Source of the DNA: Stieleria sedimenti
GTDB taxonomy: Bacteria > Planctomycetota > Planctomycetia > Pirellulales > Pirellulaceae
Assembly (NCBI RefSeq): GCF_025060895.1
Contig: NZ_JANZKV010000107.1
Span: forward strand, 1-32,374
Direction of reading: 5' to 3'
DNA length: 32,374 bases
Shown piece after piece: positions 16,615 through 24,397 of the stretch; the stretch's first letter is position 1; each line of letters starts with the position of its first letter. The notes under the pieces are model-generated. The model worked only from the letters and a program-made list of their open reading frames with translations, searched no databases and was not told the DNA's origin. The position numbers were made by a program, and so were the translations under genes.

Positions 16615-17151
16615 ATGCCAGCGTATTCCTACAAGACCTTGCCCACCGAGGGGCAAGCGAAAACGTATCGATGCAAAGTGGTCGGAGACAGCTCCGCAAC
16701 ACTCCAGGTGGGCCGCAAGTCAATCAAAGTCTTCGTTCGTGAAACATCCGGTGGCGGTTTCACACTAGGACTTGACCCAAAACTGGCAAAAAAGATCAAG
16801 TCCGGCAAAAGCTACGACCTCCGCTACGAGGGGCGTCGCATTCAAGTCATCGCCGAAACGTTCGTCGAAACGGTTCAGGGGGAGGCTCGATTGCAAGTCG
16901 GCACGATCCATGAATACGAACCGAAAGAGCGCTGGGCATTTCGTCTCCCCTTTACCAAAGGTTCTCGCGTGATCGGATATGACTCTGGCATCAATAGTGG
17001 TGCAGCCTACGGTGGTTTCGTGTTGGTGCTGTTTTGCGTCATGTCACTGCCCGGCGTCGGCGACCGACTCGGCACCGCACCTCGAATCGAATCGGCCCTC
17101 GTGTTGATGAGCAAGAATATTACCGACGTGGTGCACGCAATCCGCCACTAA
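16615..17151 (+). CDS. Unknown protein with C-terminal membrane segment
   Basis: A 178-residue protein. Residues 1-115 are a small beta-rich domain (for example 'YRCKVVGDSSATLQVGRKSIKVFVRETSGGGF', 'SYDLRYEGRRIQVIAETFVE') that vaguely recalls PilZ-like barrels, but the PilZ RxxxR and DxSxxG motifs are not seen. A hydrophobic segment (about 130-147, GGFVLVLFCVMSLPGVG) probably anchors it in the membrane, followed by a short tail. It begins with no clear Shine-Dalgarno sequence and ends at a good terminator. I do not recognise the family. It is transcribed away from the cytochrome gene, so the two share a 300-base divergent promoter region. Confidence 0.65.
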   Translation: MPAYSYKTLPTEGQAKTYRCKVVGDSSATLQVGRKSIKVFVRETSGGGFTLGLDPKLAKKIKSGKSYDLRYEGRRIQVIAETFVETVQGEARLQVGTIHEYEPKERWAFRLPFTKGSRVIGYDSGINSGAAYGGFVLVLFCVMSLPGVGDRLGTAPRIESALVLMSKNITDVVHAIRH

Positions 17152-17194
17152 CCGGCAAATCTTTCCTAAAGCCTCTCGTCGTCGCAACCGATAC

Positions 17195-17228
17195 AAATGG
17201 TGTTCGCATCCGCGGACGCCATTTTTTT
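17195..17228 (+). terminator. Rho-independent terminator after the 16615 gene
   Basis: AAATGGTGTTCGC, a 4-base loop, and GCGGACGCCATTT form a 13-bp stem with two G-U pairs, followed by seven T. It lies 43 bases after the stop at 17151 and before the lipoprotein start at 17310, so the two genes are separate transcription units. Confidence 0.85.
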
Positions 17229-17309
17229 ATGCGCCCTGGCCGTCGAACTGACACCGGCACCTGGGCTGACACTCTATCCCGCTGTGAAGTGGTGAACGAG
17301 AGCAACACG

Positions 17310-17774
17310 ATGAGAGCTGACCGCAAACCAGACGAGCGACTGAGTGGTGTTTCACGCACGCTGATGGGGCTAGCGCTGCTCAGCTTCGCCGTGGCATCCG
17401 GCAGCGGTTGCCGACTGTGTTGCGACCGCGAGGACCAGGCCTATTCAGCCTATGGTGGCAGTTGGGAACGGACGCAGCGTGATTCGGGACGCGTCGGCAG
17501 CCTGTTCGATCCCGGCGGTGCTCGGGTCGGAGACGTTTCACCTCGCGACTCGGGGCGTGACGAGATCGAAGCGCGCGAGCGGGTCGCACCGCTCGGTGGC
17601 GTCAAATCCAGGGGCTCCGACGGCGACCCGACGCCTGAACCGCCCCGGCCCGAGAAAAAGTCGGAAGAGGAAACCGAGCAGGAATTTCAGGAGCGATTGA
17701 AACGGTTCCAGGAAGAGAAAATGCTTAACGCGAGCATCGTCCCTGGTGAGCCGTCGCCGCCCGAGTTTCGCTAA
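17310..17774 (+). CDS. Small lipoprotein with charged C-terminal coiled region
   Basis: A 154-residue protein. Residues 15-33 are hydrophobic and end in the lipobox-like SGSGC, so Cys34 is probably lipidated. The mature part is Asp/Gly/Arg-rich and apparently disordered to about 110. A short strongly charged helix follows (KKSEEETEQEFQERLKRFQE, 116-135). No enzymatic motif is seen. The ATG at 17310 is chosen because an upstream start would put the terminator inside the coding region and leave the signal peptide internal. Function unknown; it probably sits in a membrane or the periplasm. Confidence 0.7.
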   Translation: MRADRKPDERLSGVSRTLMGLALLSFAVASGSGCRLCCDREDQAYSAYGGSWERTQRDSGRVGSLFDPGGARVGDVSPRDSGRDEIEARERVAPLGGVKSRGSDGDPTPEPPRPEKKSEEETEQEFQERLKRFQEEKMLNASIVPGEPSPPEFR

Positions 17775-17846
17775 CCCGCCTCGTGCTCCGTCAACTTTTC
17801 GATTGAAAACGCACTCGCCGACGATGCGACCGTCGTGGCCGCGTGT

Positions 17847-18614
17847 TTACGGTTCGTCGACCAGTACGACGTCATCGGGCAGGGGCAGCATCCCGTGCCG
17901 GGTCAAACGGTCCAATTCACGGTAGCGGATACGCACGTAGTCGGTCGTGTTGTTCAAGGCCTGCTTCATCCCGGCTTCGATCAACGATTGGACTTTGGCG
18001 TTTTCAATCTTGCCGCCGCGTCCCGCCACCGAAGAAAGCGGTACCCGCATGACTTCCAGTGCTTTGACGGCATCGAGAAAGTGTTTTTCGATCCGCGGAT
18101 CGGAGGAGATCCGGACATGATCGAACTCGTGGCGAACCACACGGTCGTCCCAAAACCGATCTTCCGATGGCGGAGAACGCAACCAGACATCGTGTGTTGA
18201 AATTAATTTGATAGAGCGAAAGCGCACACGAATCGACACCATCGTTTGACTGAGTGCATTTCGTCGGCTTTCGATCTGCCATCGCGCGCGGCTGTCGTAG
18301 CGATAACGAAACGTGAACCGTGTCTCACCGGCCAAGCGTTGACCGACGGGTAACGATGCCGCATCGCTGGTCGGCTGACCGCCGGTGATCAATCGCACGG
18401 TTCCGCTGCGAATCAACGCGGCGACTTCGGGTGTCGGCTTGGGCAGTTCAGCGAGTCGAATTTCAACGCTGCCGTCGTCTCGGTCTCCACCCCGATCGGG
18501 CGTATCGCTTTGGCCCATCGCCGGCGCAATGCAGTTCAGTGACGAAACCAACATGCCAACCATGCAAGCCAGCCGAAGTTTCGATGATGAAGGGTCACGA
18601 GGTGACGGATGCAT
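17847..18614 (-). CDS. Secreted HExxH-containing protein, possible metallopeptidase
   Basis: A 255-residue protein with a signal peptide (hydrophobic 14-33, ending PAMGQ). The mature domain contains VVRHEFDHVRIS with a HExxH zinc motif at His162-Glu163-His166, and His178 twelve residues after His166 as a possible third ligand. The segment resembles the HE-x-x-H of DUF922-type secreted proteases, but I cannot confirm the family. A GGAG lies 7 bases upstream of ATG 18614, which decides this start over the open frame to 18749. It stands about 240 bases downstream of trpG on the same strand and is probably independent of it. Confidence 0.65.
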   Translation of the reverse strand: MHPSPRDPSSSKLRLACMVGMLVSSLNCIAPAMGQSDTPDRGGDRDDGSVEIRLAELPKPTPEVAALIRSGTVRLITGGQPTSDAASLPVGQRLAGETRFTFRYRYDSRARWQIESRRNALSQTMVSIRVRFRSIKLISTHDVWLRSPPSEDRFWDDRVVRHEFDHVRISSDPRIEKHFLDAVKALEVMRVPLSSVAGRGGKIENAKVQSLIEAGMKQALNNTTDYVRIRYRELDRLTRHGMLPLPDDVVLVDEP

Positions 18615-18733
18615 GGGATGCTCCGGTTCTTCGGTATCGCATGCCAAGCGTCTGCACCGGTGAGTTTGGAAGTTGCGAAGCGTTGCTTTGGATGTGATTT
18701 GGCACATTCGCTCGCGCGTCCTGGCTTGTAAGG

Positions 18734-18747
18734 GAAATTGCAATTTC
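18734..18747. promoter_or_regulatory. AT-rich 14-bp perfect palindrome
   Basis: GAAATTGCAATTTC is a perfect palindrome in otherwise GC-rich DNA, 120 bases before the HExxH gene. It has the size of a dimeric repressor site, but there is no second copy in the window. Confidence 0.35.
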
Positions 18748-18851
18748 AAATGTCACGCCTTTGGCGGCGCTGCCGCGGCCAGCCGGCGGATACAACCGCG
18801 TCGCGTCACGCATCGCATCAACCCGTCGTTCCCGAGTGTTGCCGAAACGGT

Positions 18852-19430
18852 TCACCAGCGCAAAAACCGAGTCAGCATTTCGATCCCCGGCTGGGTGAGA
18901 AAGCTTTCCGGATGAAACTGCCATCCCTCCAGTTGAAAGGTCTTGTGGCGGACACCCATGATTTGGCGTTGTCCCCCGGTGTCGGTCCAGGCGGCGACTT
19001 CCAAACAGTCGGGCATCGTTTCGGGGTCGATCACCAAGCTATGGTATCGCGTGGCGACGAACGGGTTGCGAAGGCCTTCGAACAGCCCTTTGTCGTCGTG
19101 ATAAATTTCGTCCGTCTTGCCGTGCATCAGTTGCGGGGCGCGAATGATGGTTGCCCCGAACGCTTGGCCGATCGATTGATGTCCGAGGCAGACGCCCAAC
19201 AGGGGCACCTTGCCGGCGAAGCGTTGAATGCACTCGACGCTGACGCCGGCTTCGTTTGGCGTGCAGGGGCCTGGCGAAACCAAGATCCGATCCGGGGACA
19301 GCGATTCCATTTCGTCAACCGAGATTTCGTCATTGCGAAAGACACGCAGCTTCGTCGTCGGGTCGATCTCGCCCAGTCGTTGCACGAGATTGTAGGTGAA
19401 TGAATCGTAGTTATCGATGACGATGACCAT
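18852..19430 (-). CDS. trpG: Anthranilate/aminodeoxychorismate synthase glutamine amidotransferase subunit
   Basis: A 192-residue class I glutamine amidotransferase of normal length. It starts with the diagnostic [14 protein letters not shown]. The catalytic triad is Cys81 (GVCLGHQ), His173 and Glu175 (QFHPES). '[11 protein letters not shown]' and 'QLMHGK' are also characteristic. It supplies ammonia to TrpE for tryptophan or to PabB for folate; many bacteria use one subunit for both, and the sequence cannot separate trpG from pabA. No trpE or pabB is adjacent. The ATG at 19430 is chosen over a TTG at 19448 because homology begins at [10 protein letters not shown]. Confidence 0.93.
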   Translation of the reverse strand: MVIVIDNYDSFTYNLVQRLGEIDPTTKLRVFRNDEISVDEMESLSPDRILVSPGPCTPNEAGVSVECIQRFAGKVPLLGVCLGHQSIGQAFGATIIRAPQLMHGKTDEIYHDDKGLFEGLRNPFVATRYHSLVIDPETMPDCLEVAAWTDTGGQRQIMGVRHKTFQLEGWQFHPESFLTQPGIEMLTRFLRW

Positions 19431-19766
19431 GCGGAAACCAGGTAACAACGGGGCTGTCTGTCAATGGGAATCTGAACACGATTGGACAAAATGCAAATCT
19501 TTCATTTTGGAGCGATAAACGCTCTTCTGTCTTGTTCGCGAGAGCATCTATAATGACGTCCATCAGGCGATTTGCCGAGAGCCTGACTCGTCACTTCGAA
19601 TCGGAAAAGAGACGAAACGCTCGGCGGTTTGCGACCTCGGGTCGCGCGTTATCGTAATCTGTTGTCCATTGTCGGCAGAATCGGACCGTAGCAAAGTGGG
19701 GGCGTTGTCCCGGATTTGCTGTCGGTCTCTGCCCCCTTATCATTCGTCGATCCCGGAATTCCGCCA
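19431..19766. other. Divergent region with structured leader upstream of DUF2617
   Basis: About 335 bases between divergent genes. It contains a hairpin GAGCG-ATAAA-CGCTC (19510-19524), a perfect -10 hexamer (19549-19554), and three inverted repeats reading on toward the DUF2617 gene: 19555-19592, 19631-19645 and 19698-19736. Confidence 0.55.
19549..19554 (+). promoter_or_regulatory. Putative -10 box (TATAAT)
   Basis: An exact TATAAT 213 bases before the DUF2617 start. The matching -35 is poor (TTCTGT at 18-base spacing). The stem-loop starting right after it would lie at or near the 5' end of the transcript. Confidence 0.4.
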
Positions 19767-20318
19767 GTGCTCTCGGTTCGCCCCAAAGTCGCCGAACTCG
19801 CCTTTCACGTTTTCAGCCGGTCGCTCCACCCCGAGCTTTACCGAGTGCATCGCACCCGCCGAATTGAGCGAAGTGCGTATCACGCGCAAGTCAATATCAC
19901 CAATTGCGGACACGTGATCACCTGGAACACGACCGGCAAAACGCCGGTGACCGTGTGTGAAGTCGCGACCAGCGCCCACCAACCCCTGCCGACCAAACGC
20001 TGCCTGATCAGCCATTCACTCAAGGGCAGTCGGACCGACAAGGCCGATTTCCATTCCGGAGTCGGCTATCGAACCCATTTTCAGTTGGAACCTGTCGCGC
20101 CCGATATGTTCTTCATGGTGCAGCAGCAACTTTCCAAGCAGCCCACCGAAGGCCTGTTGCACACCTTCGACGCCAGCGGCAGGATGTCGCTCGGCGCACT
20201 CAGCTATGTCAACATTGAGACACGCCAACGCTCGATGTTGGTTCAGGCGATTCACACCTTTCCCGACGATTATGCGATCGTGAAAGTTGAATCGCTGTTC
20301 TCATTGCCCGACGCGTGA
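19767..20318 (+). CDS. DUF2617 family protein
   Basis: A 183-residue protein beginning with LSVRPKVAELAFHVFSRSLHPELY, the N-terminal signature I associate with DUF2617, a family of unknown function found mainly in planctomycetes and some actinobacteria. No signal peptide or membrane segment is seen; it is presumably cytoplasmic. The start is taken as GTG 19767 because the conserved block begins there; the only earlier in-frame start is a TTG at 19716. It has one notable central strand pair ('QVNITNCGHVITWNTTGKTPVTVCEVA'). Function unknown. A 27-bp tandem repeat follows 15 bases after the stop. Confidence 0.75.
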   Translation: MLSVRPKVAELAFHVFSRSLHPELYRVHRTRRIERSAYHAQVNITNCGHVITWNTTGKTPVTVCEVATSAHQPLPTKRCLISHSLKGSRTDKADFHSGVGYRTHFQLEPVAPDMFFMVQQQLSKQPTEGLLHTFDASGRMSLGALSYVNIETRQRSMLVQAIHTFPDDYAIVKVESLFSLPDA

Positions 20319-20332
20319 TGTTGCCAGCGTAG

Positions 20333-20461
20333 GGGAAGCTTACGCCGCGGATCGCAAGCTGGAAGCTTACGCCACGGTTCGCAAGCTGGAAGCGTACGCC
20401 ACGGATCGCAAGCTGGAAGCGTACGCCACGGTTCGCAAGCTGGAAGCGTACGCCACGTTGG
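20333..20461. repeat. 27-bp tandem repeat, about 4.7 copies
   Basis: Four full units (20354-20380, 20381-20407, 20408-20434, 20435-20461) preceded by a partial one. Each begins GCAAGCTGGAAG and continues to TACGCCACG; the last few bases alternate GATC/GTTC between successive units. The unit is nine codons long, so it reads open in some frames (RKLEAYAT), but no start site or conservation supports translation. Confidence 0.9.
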
Positions 20462-20468
20462 GGTTGAA

Positions 20469-21233
20469 TTGGATAACGCACTTGTTTCGCGATTTGTCGG
20501 CGTTGTTGATCTGCAAGCGGGGCTCGCGGTCCACGGTGTCGGCGGGCAGCGGGATCTGTATCGGCCCGTGTCGACGTTTCAAGCCGCCGACATGTCGTCC
20601 CTTCGAATCGACGGAGATGTGTGTCGTTTGATCGACGGTTACCACGGCGTCGGCATCGGTTCTCTCTACGTCGCCGATCTGGATGGCATCCGGTGTGGCC
20701 GTTGGCAGCAGTCGCTGATCGAAGCGATCGTCGATCGCGCTGAAGCGGCCGATGATTCGGATCGCCGCGGGGCCGTTTTCTTGGACCTGGGGTTGCGTGC
20801 CGCGGTCACCTCGCAGCGTTGGAACTGGGTCGAGTCACTGGTTCGAAATCACCCACGTGTTGTCGTGATCCTGGCGACCGAATGCGCAGACGACGTGTCG
20901 TTGTTGGACGACACTCTGTCGCGCGTGCCGCGGGACCAAGTTGCCGTCAGCTTTGACTACCAAGGCGGACGCTGGTTGTCCGCGTCGACTTCGGAAACGG
21001 CTTGGTTGGAAGCCTGTCGCCGGGCCGCGATCGCCACGGTGGTCGGACTGGATCTGGCCTCTGTCGGGGGCACGTCGATCGAGCGTACACTGGAGTTGTG
21101 CAAGCGGATTCGGCGTCAATTGCCACAGCCGCGTTATGTCACCGGCGGCGGGGTTCGCAGTGCCGACGATGCGCAGTGTTTGCTCGATGCCGGCGCCGAT
21201 CAATTGCTCGTCGCCAGTCTGTTCGCCGAGTGA
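20469..21233 (+). CDS. HisA/HisF-like TIM-barrel protein
   Basis: A 254-residue (beta/alpha)8 barrel related to HisA. It keeps the first catalytic-type aspartate (Asp14 in VGVVDLQAG), 'LYVADLDGI' (67-74), a second aspartate on the other half-barrel (Asp163 in SFDYQGG) and the phosphate-binding 'YVTGGGVRSADDA' near the C-terminus. HisA isomerises ProFAR in histidine synthesis, but this copy is divergent (VHGVGGQRDLYRP in place of the usual VRLxxG) and has no his genes nearby, so a different isomerase is likely. HisA-like proteins of unknown role are known in planctomycetes. The start appears to be TTG 20469, only 8 bases after the tandem repeat; no ATG fits until residue 42. Confidence 0.75.
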   Translation: MDNALVSRFVGVVDLQAGLAVHGVGGQRDLYRPVSTFQAADMSSLRIDGDVCRLIDGYHGVGIGSLYVADLDGIRCGRWQQSLIEAIVDRAEAADDSDRRGAVFLDLGLRAAVTSQRWNWVESLVRNHPRVVVILATECADDVSLLDDTLSRVPRDQVAVSFDYQGGRWLSASTSETAWLEACRRAAIATVVGLDLASVGGTSIERTLELCKRIRRQLPQPRYVTGGGVRSADDAQCLLDAGADQLLVASLFAE

Positions 21234-21253
21234 ACGTCACGGTTGACGCACCG

Positions 21254-22507
21254 CTAGCGGCGTCGCTTGACTTTCTTGTGCATCGGATTGAGCCGTTTCC
21301 GCATCGGGTCGGCTTCTTTCTTCTCCGGTTCGGCCGGTTTCTCGGGGGCTTCGAATCCGGGGATCGAGTCGCGGATCAGCAGTTTGTTGATCCGCTGTTC
21401 GATGCTGGTCAGAAAATCGCCTTGGCCGGGAACGATGAATGTGAACGCCACGCCGTCGCGGCCCATGCGTCCTGTCCGCCCGACACGGTGGACGTAGTCG
21501 TCGCTGTCTTCGGGGACGTCGTAGTTGATGATGTGTGAAATCGTGCTGATGTCGATGCCGCGTCCGACGACATCGGTGGCGACCAGGATCTCCAGGTCAC
21601 GATCTCGCAAGCGTTGCAGAACCCGATCGCGTTCACGCTGAGCCATGTCACCGTGCATGGCGGCACAGGAGTGATGTTCTTTGCTGATCGCGCGATACAA
21701 ACGATCGGTGCCGCGCTTGGTGCGACAGAAGATAATCGCCTGCTTCGGCTTCTCCCGCTTCAACAACTCGACCAACAGGTCCTGCTTGCGTTCTTGCGAA
21801 ACCGTGAAGTAGTGCTGCTCGATCGTTTCGACCGACATCTCATTTTTGCAGCAGTCGATCACGATCGGGTCGACCATGTAGGATTCGGCCAGTCGTTGGA
21901 CCGTCGGAGGCAACGTTGCCGAGAGCAGCAGGGTTTGGCGATCCCGTGGGCACTTGCGTAAGATGCGTTCGATCTGGGGCCGAAATCCGATGTCCAGCAT
22001 CCGGTCGGCTTCGTCGAGCACGACGCACCAGACGTCTTTGGTGCGTAGGGACCGTCGCTGCAGGTGGTCGTGCAGTCGCCCGGGAGTGCCGACGACGATC
22101 TGCACGCCGTTTTCCAGTTGTCGCAGTTGGGTGCGGATGTTTTTGCCGCCGGCCAGCACTGCGATTTCGGTGTGGACGCCGGCTGCCAATCGCTGCGCCT
22201 CGCGGCCGACCTGATCGGCCAGCTCTCGCGTGGGGACGACGACGATGGCTTGCGGGTCGCGGCAGTCTTCGAGTGAATCGAGCTGCTCAAGAATCGGGAT
22301 CGAAAACGCGGCGGTTTTACCGGTCCCGGTGCGGGCTTGGCCGATCACGTCGAGCCCCTGAAGGGCCAAGGGGATCAGTTCCGATTGAATCGGGGAAGGT
22401 TTTTCGAAGCCGGCTTTTGCGAGCGCGCGGCGCATCACCGGGGACAGGTCCAGGTCGTCGAAACTGGCTTCAGCAGGATCGAGGGTTTCCATTTGATTTG
22501 CGTTCAT
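21254..22507 (-). CDS. DEAD-box RNA helicase (RhlE-like)
   Basis: A 417-residue helicase with all core motifs in order: Q-motif 'FEKPSPIQSELIP' (34-46), motif I ARTGTGKT (58-65), PTRELA (92-97), TPGR (131-134), DEAD (165-168), SAT (196-198), 'ATDVVGRGIDI' (310-320) and HRVGRTGR (340-347). The C-terminus is a short Lys/Arg tail (KKVKRRR), as in RhlE proteins. It unwinds RNA duplexes with ATP, likely in ribosome assembly, mRNA turnover or cold adaptation. A GTG at 22540 would add eleven unconserved residues, so ATG 22507 is preferred. It follows the proline-rich lipoprotein gene by about 45 bases on the same strand. Confidence 0.94.
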   Translation of the reverse strand: MNANQMETLDPAEASFDDLDLSPVMRRALAKAGFEKPSPIQSELIPLALQGLDVIGQARTGTGKTAAFSIPILEQLDSLEDCRDPQAIVVVPTRELADQVGREAQRLAAGVHTEIAVLAGGKNIRTQLRQLENGVQIVVGTPGRLHDHLQRRSLRTKDVWCVVLDEADRMLDIGFRPQIERILRKCPRDRQTLLLSATLPPTVQRLAESYMVDPIVIDCCKNEMSVETIEQHYFTVSQERKQDLLVELLKREKPKQAIIFCRTKRGTDRLYRAISKEHHSCAAMHGDMAQRERDRVLQRLRDRDLEILVATDVVGRGIDISTISHIINYDVPEDSDDYVHRVGRTGRMGRDGVAFTFIVPGQGDFLTSIEQRINKLLIRDSIPGFEAPEKPAEPEKKEADPMRKRLNPMHKKVKRRR

Positions 22508-22552
22508 GCCGCTAGCATAGCGACAACGCGCGTTTTCCACTACGACAGCTCG

Positions 22553-23839
22553 TCAACCTCGGGGCAACCAATTTGCCGAGGCGACGGATTGTTCCAGCCG
22601 AACGCGTCCCTGACACCGCATTTCTTCTTCGGCAGCCGCCAGCCGGATGTGAACCATCACATCGTTACCCTCGGGCACCCGGTCCTGCCAGGCGATGGGG
22701 ATGTGGATCCCATCGATGGGGGCCTGTCGTACCATGTCGCGGACCTGCTCGGGGGTGAAATCCCAGCGTCCGATCCGTGCTTCGTCTGTGTCGTCGTTGG
22801 GTTCCAGCACCACGACGGTCAGATCCGCGTCGACGTCGAAGTTTGCCAGTGACAGTGATCGGCCTTTCTCGTCGACGACCGTCACGATCAGGAACAGCCC
22901 GTCGATGTCGGCGTCTTGGTCAAATTGATGCCCGCCGGACAGGCCGTCGTGCAACTCCAGTCGGTCCGGGATCGAGAGCGGTTCGGTCGTGGGAGGTTCG
23001 AACCCCATCGTTTTGGCGTCGTCAGGATTCTTTACCTTTCCCGGCGGCGATTCGGGGTCGTCGTCGGGTGGCAGTGGCGGGCCGGGAATGATTTGTTCGT
23101 CCATCAATTCGCCCTCTCCGGGCGGAATGAGCTCGGCCGGAGGGGGAAGCTCCAGGATCGGGCCTTCCGATTCGGTCGGCTTCGGAGTTGGGGGCGTCTC
23201 GGTCGGCATGCCCAGGCCTTCTTTGGGCGGGCCTTCTTTGGGCGGGTCGACCAACGGCAGGGGCGAATCAGGCGTCTTGGGGGCGTCTCGGTCCGGTACT
23301 TTTTCGATCGCCGGGGGCAGCGGCAGGCCCGACCCGGCAGCAGGCTCCGGCGTCGGTTCCGGCGTCGGCGATTCGCTTGCCGACGGTTCGGTCTGGTCAG
23401 GCGTGGACGGTGGAGCCGGTTCGGCCATACTCGGCGAATTCAAGTCCAAGATCTCGTAGTCATCCGGTGTCGTCGGGCGCTGATCGTCCGAGGCGTGCGG
23501 CGGACTTTGGTTCAGGATGCGTTCTTGGGGAACGCGGTCGGAGCGCCCTTCCGGGTCGAGGTCTTCGTTGCGAGACCGCTCCAATTCGTCGCGGAGCACG
23601 CGGTTCTGGTAGTCGGCGTCATAAAGCTGGTCTTCCAGCACACGAATCTCGTTGGCCATTTTGGCGCGATACACGTCTTCGTGGGCACGGCCGCGGCAGC
23701 CTGCTGTCGAGCCGATCAGGCAGCAGATCGCAAGCAACGCGACGGGGCAGAGCGCAGCGCGGTTGCTAGCATCCCAGGCGTCTTTGGGAAGCCCGGAGTG
23801 TCGCAAGACAGGAACGAAGTCGGCCGGTCGCGCTGTCAC
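22553..23839 (-). CDS. Proline-rich lipoprotein with coiled coil
   Basis: From GTG 23839 the product has 428 residues. A hydrophobic stretch ends in the lipobox IGSTAGC, so the mature protein probably begins at that Cys. A coiled coil follows (AKMANEIRVLEDQLYDADY, then QNRVLRDELERS), then about 190 residues of Pro/Glu/Thr/Asp-rich linker, then a compact C-terminal domain (last 130 residues) with 'DGLFLIVTVVDEKGRSLSL' and 'VMVHIRLAAAEEE'. This lipid-coil-spacer-head layout resembles planctomycete envelope proteins that may span the periplasm. The start is uncertain: GTG 23899 makes the leader long, and TTG 23806 would give a normal signal length. The family is not recognised. Confidence 0.7.
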   Translation of the reverse strand: MTARPADFVPVLRHSGLPKDAWDASNRAALCPVALLAICCLIGSTAGCRGRAHEDVYRAKMANEIRVLEDQLYDADYQNRVLRDELERSRNEDLDPEGRSDRVPQERILNQSPPHASDDQRPTTPDDYEILDLNSPSMAEPAPPSTPDQTEPSASESPTPEPTPEPAAGSGLPLPPAIEKVPDRDAPKTPDSPLPLVDPPKEGPPKEGLGMPTETPPTPKPTESEGPILELPPPAELIPPGEGELMDEQIIPGPPLPPDDDPESPPGKVKNPDDAKTMGFEPPTTEPLSIPDRLELHDGLSGGHQFDQDADIDGLFLIVTVVDEKGRSLSLANFDVDADLTVVVLEPNDDTDEARIGRWDFTPEQVRDMVRQAPIDGIHIPIAWQDRVPEGNDVMVHIRLAAAEEEMRCQGRVRLEQSVASANWLPRG

Positions 23840-23955
23840 AAGGATCTTTGAAAAAGTCAGATGATTGGTTGAAGAAACGACAGCGAACGGCCGGTGCACC
23901 GGTTCGCTGTGTGTCGAGTACCAATCTGAGGGCGGTCAGGTCAAGTGTTCCTGTT

Positions 23956-24018
23956 GTTTCAGGTTTCAAGTTTCAAGTTTCAAGTTTCAAGTTTCAACTT
24001 TCAAGTTTCAAGTTTCAG
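23956..24018. repeat. Heptamer tandem repeat, 9 units
   Basis: Nine contiguous 7-base units of GTTTCAA; the first and last end in G and one unit begins with C. Being seven bases long, gain or loss of a unit would shift any reading frame. Confidence 0.95.
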
Positions 24019-24062
24019 GTTGTCTCATTGGTCGCATTCGTCCTCTTCGTCCTATTACACCT

Positions 24063-24143
24063 CGATGGGACCGATGGGACCGATGGGACCGATGGGACCG
24101 ATGGGACCGATGGGACCGATGGGACCGATGGGACCGATGGGAC
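24063..24143. repeat. Nonamer tandem repeat, 9 perfect units
   Basis: Nine exact copies of CGATGGGAC, 45 bases after the heptamer array. The unit has no stop codon in any of six frames and would encode MGP, DGT or WDR on one strand and IGP, VPS or HRS on the other. Confidence 0.97.
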
Positions 24144-24397
24144 CCGGCCAGATAGCCGTGTTTGGCAAATTGTGACGGTTGCGCCGTGTTTGATGATTTT
24201 TCCGATTTTTCGGATTTTGCCTGTAGGAGACTTCGGGGGCTCGTCGATATCGCAACTGACAGGTCGTGCCCGCTGCGTGAAACGCGGCGGCACTCCGAAA
24301 ACCCATGCTGCGTTTGGCCTCCCTTTGCCATGACGTCAGTCTTCCGCGAGCGTCGCGGATTCGGCCGCAGCCGGGTTTTACCCCCCCAGAGTCTCAA

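Larger units (their letters stand above)
23840..24397. other. Non-coding divergent region with two short tandem repeats
   Basis: About 560 bases between a minus-strand lipoprotein gene and the plus-strand BBP7 gene. It contains nine heptamer units (23956-24018), nine nonamer units (24063-24143) and a T-rich stretch (24186-24213). Reading frames through it exist only because the repeats lack stop codons in all six frames. Confidence 0.7.

Noticed and set aside
20333-20461. Possible CRISPR array
   Set aside because: The units are directly adjacent with no spacers of unique sequence, and no cas gene is present.
20287-20631. Repeat-containing open frame (RKLEAYAT units)
   Set aside because: It overlaps the end of DUF2617 and the start of the HisA-like gene, both better supported. 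The open frame follows from a 27-bp unit divisible by three.
22916-23851. Arg/Gly-rich 311-codon open frame opposite the proline-rich lipoprotein
   Set aside because: It is the mirror of Pro/Glu/Asp codons; no motif or start signal, whereas the opposite strand has a lipobox and coiled coil.
23945-24175. Collagen-like (MGP repeat) open frame
   Set aside because: The nonamer CGATGGGAC has no stop in any frame, so all six frames look open. There is no ribosome-binding site, signal peptide or conserved flank.
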